DNA of 60,000 nucleotides from positions 28,033,547-28,093,546 of the forward strand of contig NC_087067.1 in the NCBI RefSeq assembly GCF_963678635.1, given 5' to 3'. Shown here one piece after another: positions 1 to 12,020 of this stretch. Positions within the stretch are counted from its first letter, which is position 1. Each line of letters starts with the position of its first letter. Below the pieces are notes generated by a model. That model was given only the letters and a program-made list of their open reading frames with translations, had not been told where the DNA came from and did not search any database. The DNA is from Symsagittifera roscoffensis. Lineage: Eukaryota > Xenacoelomorpha > Acoela > Convolutidae. Position numbers and translations under genes: made by a program.

Positions 1-117
1 TTTGAGACTTATTCGAACCCGATTTCTTTGAGGCCTGTGATGCATTTGCCATAGAGCCACTCATTTTAGTGGATCCTGCCATGGAACCTGCTTTGCTCCC
101 ACTTCTATTGGAAGGTG
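1..117 (-). CDS. Ser/Gly/Lys-rich protein, exon continuing past the left edge
   Basis: The minus strand is open from an acceptor (tatag, 118-122) to the window edge. It reads a low-complexity peptide rich in Ser, Gly, Lys and Ala, beginning TPSNRSGSKAGSMAGS. The first two bases complete a codon begun by the single base left at the end of the exon at 783-853, so the join keeps frame. The same Ser/Gly/Lys bias runs through the exons at 783-853 and 6935-7062, which is the main reason for linking them. No domain, membrane segment or catalytic motif is visible, and the family is not recognised. The composition suggests a disordered tail or linker. The stop codon and 3' end lie outside the window. 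Confidence 0.6.
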
Positions 118-782
118 CTATAATATTTTTGTTATCAAGAAGCGGAGAGGAACCGATATTAATAAAAACCGCGTTCAAAATCTTAAGATGTTTAAAATTC
201 CAAAAAGATATTAAATTTATATTTGTTATTATTATTCTGTTATTCATTCCAAAGTGATTTCGTTTTTCGATTTGTTGTTAAACTTTTTGAGCAAGATTAC
301 TTTTTTAGGTTACTTTACGAGAAACCCCAAGATCTTGAATCAATTAAAATCAGGAACTTTATGTGATTATTTTCAAATCAAATCAACTGGAGAAGGGTTT
401 AATCAACGGTAATAAAGACTGAGTGATAGAATATTGAGTCATTATATTGAGTACAATCATGAGACAGTATATTAAGTCTTAACTATCATCCGATTTGCGT
501 TCCTTGCTTTTGATCAAACTGATATAAAATTATCTGAAAACAGTTGCGACAGCTTCGCCTTCTCAATCTGTGAGGTGAGGTTTCGGCTTATAAAACGCTG
601 GCTCCCGCTGTCTGAGTCCAAAAAAAATGATAGACGGGGACTTATTAGGTTAATCTTGGTTAGAAAACATAGTAAGTTGGCGCACCCAACAATTGTAAAA
701 CTCTTTTTAACCATAACATTGATTTTCATGCGACGTGAGAGGGGAGCGGGGAAGAAAAAGCCTTCAGTGTGGTAATACTAAC
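118..782 (-). other. Intron of the Ser/Gly/Lys-rich gene
   Basis: The donor is gttagt (reading down from 782) and the acceptor is tatag (118-122). No coding, RNA or repeat signal was seen inside; two overlapping 66-71 codon frames at 514-775 show no protein-like composition. Confidence 0.5.
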
Positions 783-853
783 TGGCAGATCCGGCGTTGG
801 ATCCCGCTTGAGTCTGGACCACGGACTGCGACGGATCATCTCCACTCATCATA
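783..853 (-). CDS. Ser/Gly/Lys-rich protein, internal exon
   Basis: This 71-base minus-strand exon reads MMSGDDPSQSVVQTQAGSNA and then GSA. It is flanked by a tandem acceptor (CAGGCAG) and a gttagt donor. Only the inner AG gives an open frame from the preceding exon, which ends with two bases of an Arg codon; the outer AG runs into a TGA after six codons. It leaves one base over, matching the exon at 1-117. The product is unrecognised low-complexity sequence. Confidence 0.55.
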
Positions 854-2757
854 CTGCCTGAAAAACACCACAAAATCTGACGGACGGGTTGAATAGTTTT
901 GCAAGATCCGATATTATTTGTCTTGATGGTATAATCATATGATATTTTTCATCAATATAGTCATCTGAATATCTTAGAAAGATAGCCATTTTGGGGTTAT
1001 GTTTTGCCTAATGCCTATTAAGGGCTAAAACCGACCCCATCCCCCTCGCCACTATCAGGTCCTGGTTTTTACGGTAAATTGTTGGGAACAGTTTTTCTCA
1101 AATAATGCTTGCTTCCATTAAATTTTTTGCAACTTTTCGCAGGCGTCATATTTTATGAGGGAACTTTTGACTAACTAGGAAACTACAAAAAAAACTCAAA
1201 TTGATAATTTACCTGATTCTGTTCCAGAGCGCTTGCTGCTCGAACTAAAATGAAATAAAGACATGAAAACAACTATTCGATCAAGATTGAGCGAATTTTT
1301 TAAAAATGTTATTCTACCAGTACATTCCCCTTTGAGCCAACATTTATCATAATCAAAAGTGGAAATTGGTCCTTACTGTTAGAAAAGTTTTTTCTCTACC
1401 CATTGGACTGGTTGAAACTTGAGCCCGTCAAAATTTGAGCCCGGAAAAATGGAAATAGATTTTTTTCTTGCTCGGCAGATTTGGTCGTTCCATTTTGTCC
1501 TCCTATCTCAAAAATTGCTTTACCAGCAGATTTCATTTCGTTTACTAAACTATTGCCCATTTTATTATTTGATTAATTCGGTGAGGTTTAATGAGCACTT
1601 TTTGGGCTGATATTTGTTGCGAGCTTGCCAGTCCCAAGATGTGAATATTGAAATACAGGAGATAATCTGCGTATCAAAGCGCCCCCACAGGAGAGCCGAA
1701 AGCAGGATAAAATCTGTGAAACTTCAAATAGTTTGTATGACTCTCCATACTAGTCATTAAAAATATTTTCAAGAATTTATTGTATAGTATCTGAGAACAT
1801 TTAAAAAAATGCATGTTACAGATTGTTTTAAAAATATAACTGATGAAGTTCGAGAAAATGGTCAATTTTATGTGCGAGTAGTGCTTTGTAAAAAAAAACA
1901 GCATAAAGCTAGATTGATTCATATCTGGCGATGTTTTTTGCGCTGATAGTTTTCTCGAAACGAATGCCGTTTTTGAATATATTTCGGAAGTTTTCGACAA
2001 AATTTTTCTCAACGCTCACCCCGCAAAATTTTTTATATTGAAGTCGAGGGCACCATTTAAAAAAATTTTCAAGTGTAAATGGCTCCTGTTAATTAATTCC
2101 AGAAAACCCTTCCAAAAAGTTAAGCAAACAGAATTGAAGAATAAAATTCGCCAAGTTGAAAGAAATCAGTGAGAAAATCAGTCAGCTTTGGTCAGTTTGA
2201 AGGGCGCTGATTGGATGATTTTTTTTTGCATCAAGTTTTCTTTCCTATCATAAGAACTGCCTCACTTCCGTTATTTAGGTAAACAATCGCAGGTCAATTG
2301 AATTTACGCTCAAATAACTATAGTGAATCAAAATGAGAAAAATCTAATGCTTTAATAAATTTCTCGTTGTTGAAAACAAATCTTTATTAAACTGCCAAAA
2401 ACGGGCACTTGATTTTCAATTTGACAAAGTTAGTGATCGGTTTCAGGTTCGCTTAATTATCATATGTGCATCCTCAGTGCTCATATGATATGGCGTCGCC
2501 ACTCACCTTCCTTATTGGTTCAGATACCACAACTTTAAAATTATTTGGATATGCCAAAAAAATCAAATCTAATATGTCAATTTTTAGTTTTAAGCGAAAT
2601 CAAAACATTTGCAACAGTTTCATTTTTCAGATCAATATTCGTGTTATCTGGCATGTAAAAACTCTCGGTGCTATCCGTTGCTTTTAGTTTTTTGCCATAT
2701 CTAAGCGAAAACAGAGATCTCAATAAGAAATCGATAAAACCTTTGAATTGAAAAAAC
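854..2757. other. Large intron, left part, nothing recognised
   Basis: AT-rich intronic sequence between the minus-strand exons at 783-853 and 6935-7062. The open frames here (for example 1674-2012 minus, 112 codons) are Phe/Lys/Ile-rich and look like chance frames in AT-rich DNA. Confidence 0.4.
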
Positions 2758-5700
2758 ATGGCTTCGATACTTGCAACTTTGCTCCAAAAGACTAGTTCAG
2801 ACATTGATATCTCTCAAACTTTTGCTACATTGAAACAACTTTCAAAAGCCTTACAGGCAAAACATGAAAATTTTTCAAAGTTAGAACAGAATTTGCATTG
2901 TCTGTTGAAAAAAGTAAACAAGCAACAGCGTTATTCTAGTAAAAATTGCGTTGTTTTTACCAAATTACTCCTTAAAACCCTAGTATCATATGTTGTGGAT
3001 TTTATCAAGTTTCTCAAGATGTAAATAGTTGTGCTTGTGCAAAAGAGGGATCGACAAGCTTGCCATGCCTTCAACCAATTCAGATCATGGCATGACCGGC
3101 CCAGCGAATAAGTTTGTATTCGTATCTTTTAAAGCAAGGGATAGGATTTTCGGTCGTAATTATATGCTGCAAGGTACAGAAAACGACTTGAACGGCAAGC
3201 CAATTTCTTACGCAAAAGTTGAATCGGAGCGTATGCAAAAGAGTTGGGTTGCAAAACTACGTCATACATTTCGGCGCCTCAACTATTGGTCAAAATGGCG
3301 CTGCTAAATATCTTACAAATATTGACCACAACGATATTGGCGCACTGTACCAAAATGAAATTGTTTTTTGAAGTCAAGTATTGCGCCCAAAAAATATAGG
3401 CACGAGGCAGCAAATAGTTGAAAACGTGGGCTATTCCATATTCCCATTAAAGCTTAAGGCTTAACAGGAAAGAAATGATTGCACACCGCCAAAAACCGTT
3501 TACTTGGGTTCCCGACGAGTGAAAATGCAAATGCTAGAAGAAACAATGTATGTGGTGATTTTTCTGGAAATTTCCTGATCAAAAGAAAAAAATAAGACTT
3601 CAAATGAAAGCTACTCAACTACTCAACAGGAGAATGAAAAACATTTTTTATTTTGATATTTTACTTAAATTGTTTTTGAAAGAAAAAAACCAGCAAAAAA
3701 TACGTCATTATGATCAACTGGCTATAGAAATACAAAAGTCACTGCTTATAGCATTATGTGAAACGTGGCTAAGTAACAATGATCATGCGTCGCCATCTTG
3801 GAAAATGTACCCGCAAGAAATATGTACTTTTACTTTGTAAACGTTCAACAGCTGTGTCGCCATCGTAACCAAGTGTTTATAGAAATATCTAATCTGGATT
3901 AAAAGCCACTTGCTTATAGCACTATGTGAAACGTGGCTAAGTGACAATGATCATACGAATGTGTAACAATTAAATGGCTACAATGATCCTATTGTAAAAA
4001 CTTATCTAGGAGAGGTGGGTTTTGCTTTTGTTCATTCGGGAATATTAGAATTAATAAAAAAAATGGAGGTTAAATTATTGAACATTTTGATGAAAACGAA
4101 AACAACTTTGTTGTTGTTTTTAAACCTCCATCCAATAATTTACAGTTTTTTCGAAAAAGTATGATGTTTTCGGTTGATTTGAGAAATTTGATTGGCGAAT
4201 GTACATTATGGGGAAACTTCATTAATAATTTTCCAAATCCGTAAACCAAAAGAATTACTTTTGAATAGAAAAATAACTGAGAATTTTGATCGATTATGCA
4301 TTGGTAGCGGAACATTTGTTCAAGCAGTACATGTTGAAGATCACAATTTTATTTAGAGATATGACAAAACTAAAAAGCAGCGATAAGCCAAATTTCTATC
4401 CCTTTCACAAAATCAACTAGCAAATTTTTAAAATCAGATACATCGCCTTTTTAGATGAGTTTCAGATTGCGTTATTGGATGTTTTCAAGTTTTTCCCCTT
4501 AAAAGAGCGCAAATTAAATTCATAAAATGTGATTAACAAGAAATTGAAATTTGATTAAAAGAGATGAACCAGTTTTTAAATATTGAAAAAGTAATTGTAC
4601 GGCAGATAAAACAAATTTATTCGAATTTAAAAGCTCGTAACCAAAAGAATAAGAATAAATACGTAAGTTTCATAATGAAAATAGGCTAGCTGTAAAATTT
4701 CTTCTTTCAAAGTGTATCATAGCCTGATTGGTAGAAGACGACAAGAAAAATTTAATTTGATGTTGACTACTGTAATAATTTCTTTTCTTCCATTGGAGAA
4801 ATTTTGGCAGAAATCAAACTATTTAACAAAACCGCTGCTGGAAAAGTTTTAACAAAACTGGCGCGCGTCAAATTGAAAAAAAAATCAAATCATTTTAAAA
4901 AAAGTACCGGTCAAATTGCTGTTAGTTGTGAAATGGTTGAACTTGTGGCTCCAATTAACAGCAGTATTTTGTCTAAGTGCTTCAATTTGATTATTGATTT
5001 GAGGATTTTCCAAATTTTGGTTAAAATGCCAACAACATCCCAAGATTCTAAATTGTCAGAAAATGCGATCCTAACAATGATCGGCCAATTCGATTGCTAA
5101 CATTGTTTTGCAAATTTTTTGAAAAGCCGTTTTTTGATCGATTTTCTATGTTTGTAGTAAGAAACAAACTTATTGCAGATGAGCAGATTGGATTAAGAAA
5201 AAGAAGATCTTGCAAACAGGCACTGCTGAAGGCAACTGAGTCATTTCTAAAACAGTTGACACTATAAACTTTGGTGTTGCTTGCTACATTGATATTAAAA
5301 AAGCAATTGACTTTATTGATCATAGTAGTTCATCGCAAAAATCAGTGCGATATGGAAAACTAGAGAATATTTGAAATCGCACTTTTTGAGCGGGAAAAAA
5401 CATATCAGTTACTGGCTGGAAAAGAATCTCAATGTAAAATTGTTGAAATTGGTGTGCAGCAACGTACAATACTGGTCTTTTTCTCTTCTAGTGTTTTTTC
5501 TTTGTTGAAGTGAAAACTGTTGCTAACAGCCAACCATGTTTTTTGCAGATGACACAACCATTAAAGCAGACTGCAGAAGTTATAAGAAAATATGACTTTT
5601 CTCTTAAGCAAAAATAGAGGCAATTGATGATTTTCGCTTAAAAAACAGAATCATGCTTAAATTTTCAAAATGCACAATTGAGACGTTTTTGCCTGAAATC
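2758..5700 (+). mobile_element. Decayed non-LTR (LINE) retrotransposon
   Basis: Fragments of a LINE lie in order on the plus strand. 2758-3024 encodes a Leu/Lys/Gln-rich, possibly coiled-coil stretch. 3029-3307 resembles the RNA-binding part of an ORF1 protein (KFVFVSFKARDRIFGRNYML). 3741-3788 and again 3908-3956 read an endonuclease-type ETWLS motif (LLIALCETWLSNNDH). 4804-5100 resembles the linker before the reverse transcriptase core. 5536-5571 reads MFFADDTTIKAD, carrying the FADD catalytic motif of LINE reverse transcriptases. Stops and frameshifts separate all of these, so the copy is dead. It sits sense-wise inside an intron of a minus-strand gene. The clade (Jockey, CR1, L2 or other) cannot be told. 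Ends are approximate; no poly(A) tail or target duplication was identified. Confidence 0.65.
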
Positions 5701-6934
5701 AATCATTTTGAATTTTTAGCATAATACTCTTCAATTTTAATTGAATATTTAGGAGTCTAACTTAAAACAATTAGCATTTTTAAGAACACGTGGTTTTTGT
5801 TCGCAGAAAATTGGCACATTCTGCTCGACGACTTTTTTCCCGAGCTTATAACCGCTCATAATGTTTAAGCAAAATCTTTAATTATATTTGGTCGAGTTTT
5901 TTTTGAATTCATCCAGAAGTAATATGAAAAAGATTTCACATTAAACAAAATAATTTCTTAAAAAGATTTTTTTTCTGTTGGAAATGTGATCAGTCGGTAC
6001 TTTTGTTCAATCAAAAATCTACTGAAACGGTTCTTCAAATTGAACCAATGATCTAAGATGTTCGGGGATCCCCAGTTACAATTGATTTTCTTGCTAAATT
6101 ATTCCTCGTTTGCTGGGTAATAACTTTAGCTCTGGCTTTTAATTGCAAGAATTGGTTTAGTTCAGTTTTATAAACAATGTTGCGGAGTCTACTTACGTTT
6201 CCGGATTCTTTTTACATTTTGCGGAATTCGCTTACGTTTGTGGCATCCGTTATAACAAGCTATTTCCGCTTATTGCGAAATCTTTGACATAACAAATGAC
6301 AAATTTTGCGTCACAAGTATTTGTACGCGGAATACACGGAAATTTTGGAACATGTTCAAAGACTTGTCAGTGGATTCCATCTTGCGCATCTCTCCATTGC
6401 ACAGTTTGGCCTCGTAGTGATGCAAAATATCTTATTATTATCACAATGTTAAAGTAGTTTGTAAAGTTGAAATTTTTGAGCAGATAATAAAACGGAAAAT
6501 AGCCCAAGCCTATTTTGTTGAGTCATGAACCTTTTCAGAGTTTTTCTGTTTCTGGGCGCGAGAAATTGAATTTTGGCTCCTCTTCCCACCCCCACGATTT
6601 TTCATTTTTTTGGTGTAACGAGTGCTTTTACGAGGTTGGTTATGAAGATCAAACATCATTGTCATGGCCAAATAAGACTGCGTGCCAGATTTTGTAATAA
6701 TCAGACGATGTGATCAACAAGTTTATTTGTAAAAGTTTTCAGGTAGGGGAATGAAAAATAAAAGATATTGTCTATTGCGAGGAAGAAACAGAAAAACAAC
6801 CCGTGCCTCAAAAACAAAAGTAGCCACCTCTTGCGCTACTTTTTATTTTGAACTGAGGGCGTGGGGGGGGGGGTTGAAAAGAGCTAATACCAGACTTTAT
6901 TGGGGGTGAAGAGACCCTTCTCTCAATTACATAC
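5701..6934. other. Intronic DNA after the LINE relic, nothing recognised
   Basis: AT-rich sequence reaching the donor of the exon at 6935-7062. The G-rich run near 6864 and the C-rich patch near 6584 have no partner signal. No exon, RNA gene or repeat was identified. Confidence 0.4.
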
Positions 6935-7062
6935 CGGTTGTCGTCGGCATTGTTGGCACTGAGGTTCTTGCTCTGCTTGCTCTTGGATCCGGCAGAGGAG
7001 GAGGATTTGGTGGAGCCGGTCGACCTCTTCCATGCCGAAGGTGGCTGTCCAAACTTTTGTGG
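6935..7062 (-). CDS. Ser/Gly/Lys-rich protein, internal exon
   Basis: This 128-base minus-strand exon has a consensus acceptor (ttttcag) and donor (CCG|gtatgt). It starts in phase 0 and reads PQKFGQPPSAWKRSTGST, then a Ser/Lys-rich stretch ending NNADDNR, leaving two bases (CG). It stands out as GC-rich (many GGC, TCC and AAG codons) against AT-rich flanks, as expected of a real exon. A second frame, starting at an internal ATG, is also open but lacks the Ser/Gly/Lys bias of the neighbouring exons. No known family is recognised. Confidence 0.6.
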
Positions 7063-8074
7063 CTGAAAACAAAAAATAAGTACAATCAGTTACATTTTTA
7101 CAGGGCTATGTTACCGTTAAAATTTTTCAATAAAAACTTGGCTGAACAAAATATATGCACATGGATCCTATTCTATGACTGCAACATGGGTATAGGAACA
7201 ACTGGCAAAAATTATAGAAGGAGAAAGGACCTGTATCCCATCCGTCAAAAGCGTGCACATAATTTTTCTAGGAGGGACTGTTTTTCGAAAAATTTTGCTG
7301 ACCTGTTTTTTTTATTGCGACCAATTTGATTTACCGAGCGCTCCGAAAATACTATAAGGATCCTATTTTGGTAAAAATCTTGTGCGCCACAGGCACAAAT
7401 TTTTCAAAAAAGAACAGGCCGAAAAAGGCGTTTTAAAGGCGCTAGAATGTCGAAAATTAACCAAAAAAGACAGAATATTTTAAAACTAAAATTTTTAACT
7501 CTTTCAAATTGGCACAAAATTTTGAAGAGTTAAGTAAACGTACCATAATTAAAAAGAGTTATAATGGCTGGAACTGTAAATCACTAAAAATGAGGCTGGT
7601 TCTTCTATCTCCTTGCGCCTTCTTACTCTAAACAGAAACCCTGTAAAGCTGCAGATTCTTTAGTTACTCGATGACAGAATTTCAGAAATTAAACTAACAG
7701 CTCTTGGTTTTGAAAAATGAAAAGGAAATTTTGAATCTGAGTTGATCTCTTAAATCGTGTAGCTTCCAACGGCCTTGACTGATGATTGCATAACAAGTAA
7801 GAAGGAGTCACGTGCGCAAATGCTTCAAATGGAAGTCAATTTTGACTAGCTATCGCCAAAACTGATGAGCTGTTAACTCAGAGCTATGATTGAAATTTTT
7901 AGTCATAACGTTTTCATGCCTCAAATATTTCGTTCTATGTTAATACTCTAACTCTCTAGCAAATTATAGTGCCCGAGCTAAAGATAGCATCCCACTTCAA
8001 ACAAATATAATATATTGCCTAGGAGGAGCTATTGCCTTTTTCTCTCTAAATCCCCTCTCCTCGGGCCGAGGTCC
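7063..8074. other. Non-coding stretch, nothing recognised
   Basis: AT-rich sequence upstream of the exon at 6935-7062. Around 7375-7440 it has short GGCGC-containing patches like those at about 15340, 17690-17860 and 20660, perhaps fragments of one dispersed repeat. Confidence 0.3.
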
Positions 8075-8485
8075 AGACTCATTTCCAGACTTTTTGGGTC
8101 GCATCGGACTCCGGCCAAAATTGCATAGTCGCGCCGAGAGTTTGAGTCTGGAAAATCTGGACATGACTCGCGCCGTGGGTCACGAAAGTCTGGACATACC
8201 AAAGTTCGGTCGCGAAAGACTGGACATGGGTCGCGAAAGTTTGGAAAGTCTGTGTTCGGACTTTCGCGACCCATGTCCAGGTTTTCACGATTCACGTCTA
8301 GACTTTCCAGACCTTACGTCCAGTTTCGCCAGACCTAAACTGCCTGTGCGACTACGCAATTTGGGTCTAAATCTGGATGCGGCGTGACTCACGGTGCGAG
8401 TTTATGTCGAGACCTTCCAGACTCAAACCTCGGATTAACTTTGCAATTTGGGTCTGAATCCGGATGCGGCGCGACCAAAAAAGCG
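8075..8485. repeat. Fold-back (inverted) repeat, CpG-rich
   Basis: The block is palindromic around about 8250. At its centre, 8220-8239 and 8261-8280 are perfect 20-bp inverted copies (CTGGACATGGGTCGCGAAAG and its complement) with a 21-bp loop. Further out, about 8085-8152 is an imperfect inverted copy of about 8417-8485, sharing TTCCAGACTCAAAC and GCAATTT..GG..GATGCG..GCGACC in order. A direct repeat also lies at 8357-8388 and 8445-8476, an 88-bp period. CG dinucleotides are frequent, unlike the flanks. It could be a fold-back transposon or a rearranged minisatellite. Confidence 0.65.
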
Positions 8486-9060
8486 ACTTTCGTGGCCGAC
8501 GGCGAGACTTCATGTCCAGACTTTGTGGAATCAATCTCTCGTGGGTTTTGGGTCTGCAGCCGGATATTTTCGAGAATAAGGCGGAGACGGCGCAACTTTC
8601 CAGACCAAGGCGGAGACGGCGTGACCAAGAAACAAATCCTCGCGACCAAAGTGGATACTACGCGATTTTCGCAACTTTTCGGACTGGGTTAGATACGGCG
8701 CGATTTTTGCTAGCAAGGCGGAGACGGTACGACCAAGAAAAAAATCTTCACAAGCTTCACGACCAAGGCGGAGACGGTGCGACCCAGAAAAATCCGCGCG
8801 AGCTTCGTGACCGTGCGGAAACGGCTGGACTTTCCAGACCAAGGCGAAGACGGCGCGACCGAGAAACAATTCCGCGCGAGCGAGATGGACACGGCGCAAC
8901 TTTCGCTACCAAGGCGGAGACGTTGCAACTTTACAGACTAAGGCGGATACGGCGCAACCAGAAAAAATTTTTTGCGAGCTTCGCGACCGGAGGGTTACGA
9001 CGCTGCTTTCACAACCAAGTTGGAGAAGTCGCGACTATCCAGACACTACGCTATTTTTTT
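8486..9060. repeat. Degenerate GC-rich minisatellite
   Basis: Imperfect tandem copies of a core AAGGCGGAGACGGCGCGACC occur at irregular spacing, for example near 8578, 8607, 8717, 8764, 8841, 8909 and 8940. Between them lie AAGAAA-type, TTTCCAGACCAAG and CGCGAGCTTCGCGACC-type segments. It continues the fold-back block, and both share the CCAGAC motif. The long open frame over it (8464-9141) follows from the repeat and is not proposed as a gene. Confidence 0.7.
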
Positions 9061-10724
9061 GGTACGATTTTAACAAATCGACTGAATCGAATATATGACG
9101 ACACAGTACAAAAAGATCTAGATTTTTGGAATATGAGCTAAGTGATTGATATTGAGAATAAAAAAAATCTCACAAAATGTCCCACCTCACATTAGCATCA
9201 ATTTTAAGGCGCAACCAGAGGTTTTCAAAGTTAAGTTTCAAGACCAAATATAGTTGCCATGGCCTAATTAGCCGCATGCCACTTTGGTTTTTTTCCGACC
9301 CCCTCTCCCACTACTCAAAAATTCTCTTTTTTGTTGTTTTACTTTTAATTATGGAATTTGTGATGTAAGGTATAGAGAACAAATTTGTTCAAATTAGTTA
9401 GCTTGTTTGTGATTCCAAATTTCATTGCATTATGACAAGGTTGAAATATTTTTTCGAAATTGAAAATTAAAGTTAAGTGGAAAGTGAATAAAACTCGCTT
9501 TTTCCACTGCCCACCATCTTTCAAGTTATCTAACTTTCTAAATTTTTGTACCTGTTATTGTGGCTAAATAGGTGTCAGAGCTGACAGGAATGGGTTAGAA
9601 TACAGTTAAGTTTTATTAATTGGATTTGGATCAGTTTTCAATCGATTGAAATTGAACGCACCTGAAAATTAGAAACAATCCATTTGAACCGATTCCAAAT
9701 AGATTTCAACTGATTTCATATTCAAAGCGTAACAAAGCTGTTGTGATTGATTTCAAATTGATTTGAATCTATGTTTTTTGTCTTGGTTCTTTTCCACTTC
9801 CACCAACATTTCAACTTGAGCTAGAAACAACTAATTTACTGTTGTCATAACGCAATTGAACTTGGCATGGTGAACAAATGAAGAAAATTTGTCAACCAAT
9901 TTTTTTTCTTACCTTATATTGTTTAATTGCGCGTTTAGCCAAAATCACGCGTAATACAACTATAAGAAGGAAAAACTGAACAGCTGCTGGTTAGAAAATG
10001 GAAAAAAGACTTTGTATCTGTATATTTTTCTTTTTGAGAAACTATATATTGACTCAATTTGTTTTAAATTGGTTTAAATTCATCTTACTTCATATTATTT
10101 TGTTCAAACTATTTAAAAAATTTTTAATGCATGTCTTGCAGTTAGTTTTTTGTGCTGATTTTTGATTTGAAACCAAACTAAAAGATTAACAAAGCTGCAA
10201 GTTTTGTGCAGTTTATTTAATTGATCTAAACTATTTAAATCAATTTTTCTCACTCGCTCCAAAAATGCGGCAAAAACGTATATCTTCATAACGTTTTTTG
10301 ATGAGTTTTCACTGAAAACTGTTTTTCATCAAGGCGGAATTACTTTATTGCAGATTCTCCAGGAAAAATTTAGCAATTATTACTGTGCGACGACCGTCTA
10401 CTCCCGAAGTGACTGTAGATTTTCATGAGTACAATTTTTTGCTCAAATTCTGGCGTCAAAAACAAAGATATACTTAAAAACTGCTCGAGGGTTTGAAATT
10501 GACCTTCTTACATCCCCACAAAATGATAGCGTAAGTGATCAGAATTTTCCTGGATGAATCAATTCAAATTGACTTAACACCCTGTTTAGGTTCTAAAGTG
10601 TGCAAGATAAAAATTTTTAATCTCTTCAAAATCAACTGAAAATGGATTTAAATTGATCATAAACATCATAGTGGGTGATGCTAAAACGAAAGTTTTCACA
10701 AAAAAATCAGCTCACAATGTTTAG

Positions 10725-10726
<2 letters not shown>
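9061..10726. other. AT-rich intergenic or intronic DNA
   Basis: No exon, RNA gene or clear repeat was found. Around 9610-9770 there are many short variants of GATTTCAATTGATT / AATCGATTGAAATTG, giving self-complementary AT-rich sequence. Confidence 0.35.
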
Positions 10727-10774
<48 letters not shown>

Positions 10775-10984
10775 CACATACATACATTCATACATACATA
10801 CATACATACATACATACATACATACATACATACATACATACATACATACATACATACATACATACATACATACATACATACATACATACATACATACATA
10901 CATACATACATACATACATACATACATACATACATACATACATACATACATAGATACATAGATACATACATGCATACATGCATG
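10727..10984. repeat. (TACA)n tetranucleotide microsatellite
   Basis: About 258 bp of TACA/CATA repeats, nearly pure except for small interruptions near 10770-10795 and at the right end (10951-10984, TAGA and TGCA variants). All frames stay open on both strands, producing spurious proteins. Confidence 0.97.
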
Positions 10985-12020
10985 TAAAATTTCTTCGGTC
11001 ATGCAAAGTCGAAACAAACCCATTTTGAGTCGAAATGGTAGCAACATAAGTCCACGACCTCGACCCGGTTTCGAAAACTTTTATTAATGTACAGCGGACT
11101 GAGAAAAAAAGAAATAACTTGATATGTGAGATAGCGCATGCAGCTCATTCTAGCACAGCTTGGTATTTCAAGGTGGGGCACATTATTTGTGGTCGAGACA
11201 ATCGAAAAATATCTTGCTTGAGTCGAGCACGGCCGAGCCCATTTTTTGTGCTCCAGGCTGCAGTAAACTATCTCGCTTGGGTGAAAGTACTGTTTCTTAG
11301 CGTCACATTGCCTTTTTCCGGGTCTTTTGATAGTTTTGATCGCTTTTTCATCAAACCGCTCAAAATCCGCTCGAATTTTGCTTGACTAACCACCACAAGG
11401 AACTAGCGGCTTTTCAACGGTTTTTTAAAGAAAAATTTGAGCGGTTTGTACGGTTTTTTCAAAAAAAAAGGCTCAAACCGCTCAAATTTGCTGGAGAACT
11501 ACTCAAACCGTTCAAATTTTGATCGGGATCTCGACCCGGGGTCCACTGCTTTATCGATGTTTTGGTAGAGCAGCTAATTGCATCTCATTTTTTCTGCGTG
11601 CAGAAGTTTATAGCATTGCCTTAACTGATAGCAAAATTGTCATTTCTTTTTTTTGTGTAATCGCAAAGAGTTCTTGTAGTTTGATTTAAAAGACTCTTTC
11701 AGTTTGAGTAAAAGTACATGGAGTCGATCGATTTTTGATTGCATTTTCAAGCTGGAACTTTTTTTGGTTTTACAGCCTAAATTAGTTAGCGTAGAAACAT
11801 CGTGGAGACGTTTCCTTTTTGAACGCTTTTTGCCGCGGAGTTTCACACCTTTAAATCAAATTCAAGCGGGTACACTAGGTCACAATATTATTCACAATCC
11901 TGAAAGGGTTATTTTGGTGGTCAGAATAAAACGGCCAATTAAAGATATACGCTAGTTCTCCCTCGGAAATAGTTATAAACACCAATCACCGAAAGAAGTT
12001 GACGGAGAGGTTTTACTCAC
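10985..12020. other. Non-coding stretch with inverted repeat family
   Basis: Several copies of a motif close to CAAACCGCTCAAATTT occur at 11350-11385 and 11433-11515 in both orientations; the best inverted pair is listed separately. No coding signal was accepted here. Confidence 0.35.
11433..11489. repeat. Perfect 16-bp inverted repeat
   Basis: AAATTTGAGCGGTTTG at 11433-11448 is mirrored by CAAACCGCTCAAATTT at 11474-11489, with a 25-bp A/T-rich loop. Partial copies of the same motif lie just left (about 11352-11378) and right (about 11503-11518). Confidence 0.75.

Noticed and set aside
1674-2012. 112-codon minus-strand frame
   Set aside because: AT-composition frame rich in Phe, Lys and Ser within an intron, without splice signals matching the surrounding gene.
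8464-9141. 225-codon Arg-rich plus-strand frame
   Set aside because: Produced by the GC-rich minisatellite; no stop codons occur in the repeat core. Several overlapping frames on both strands are equally open.
10675-11047. Several overlapping frames of Tyr/Ile/His/Thr or Met/Tyr/Val/Cys repeats
   Set aside because: Readings of the TACA microsatellite.
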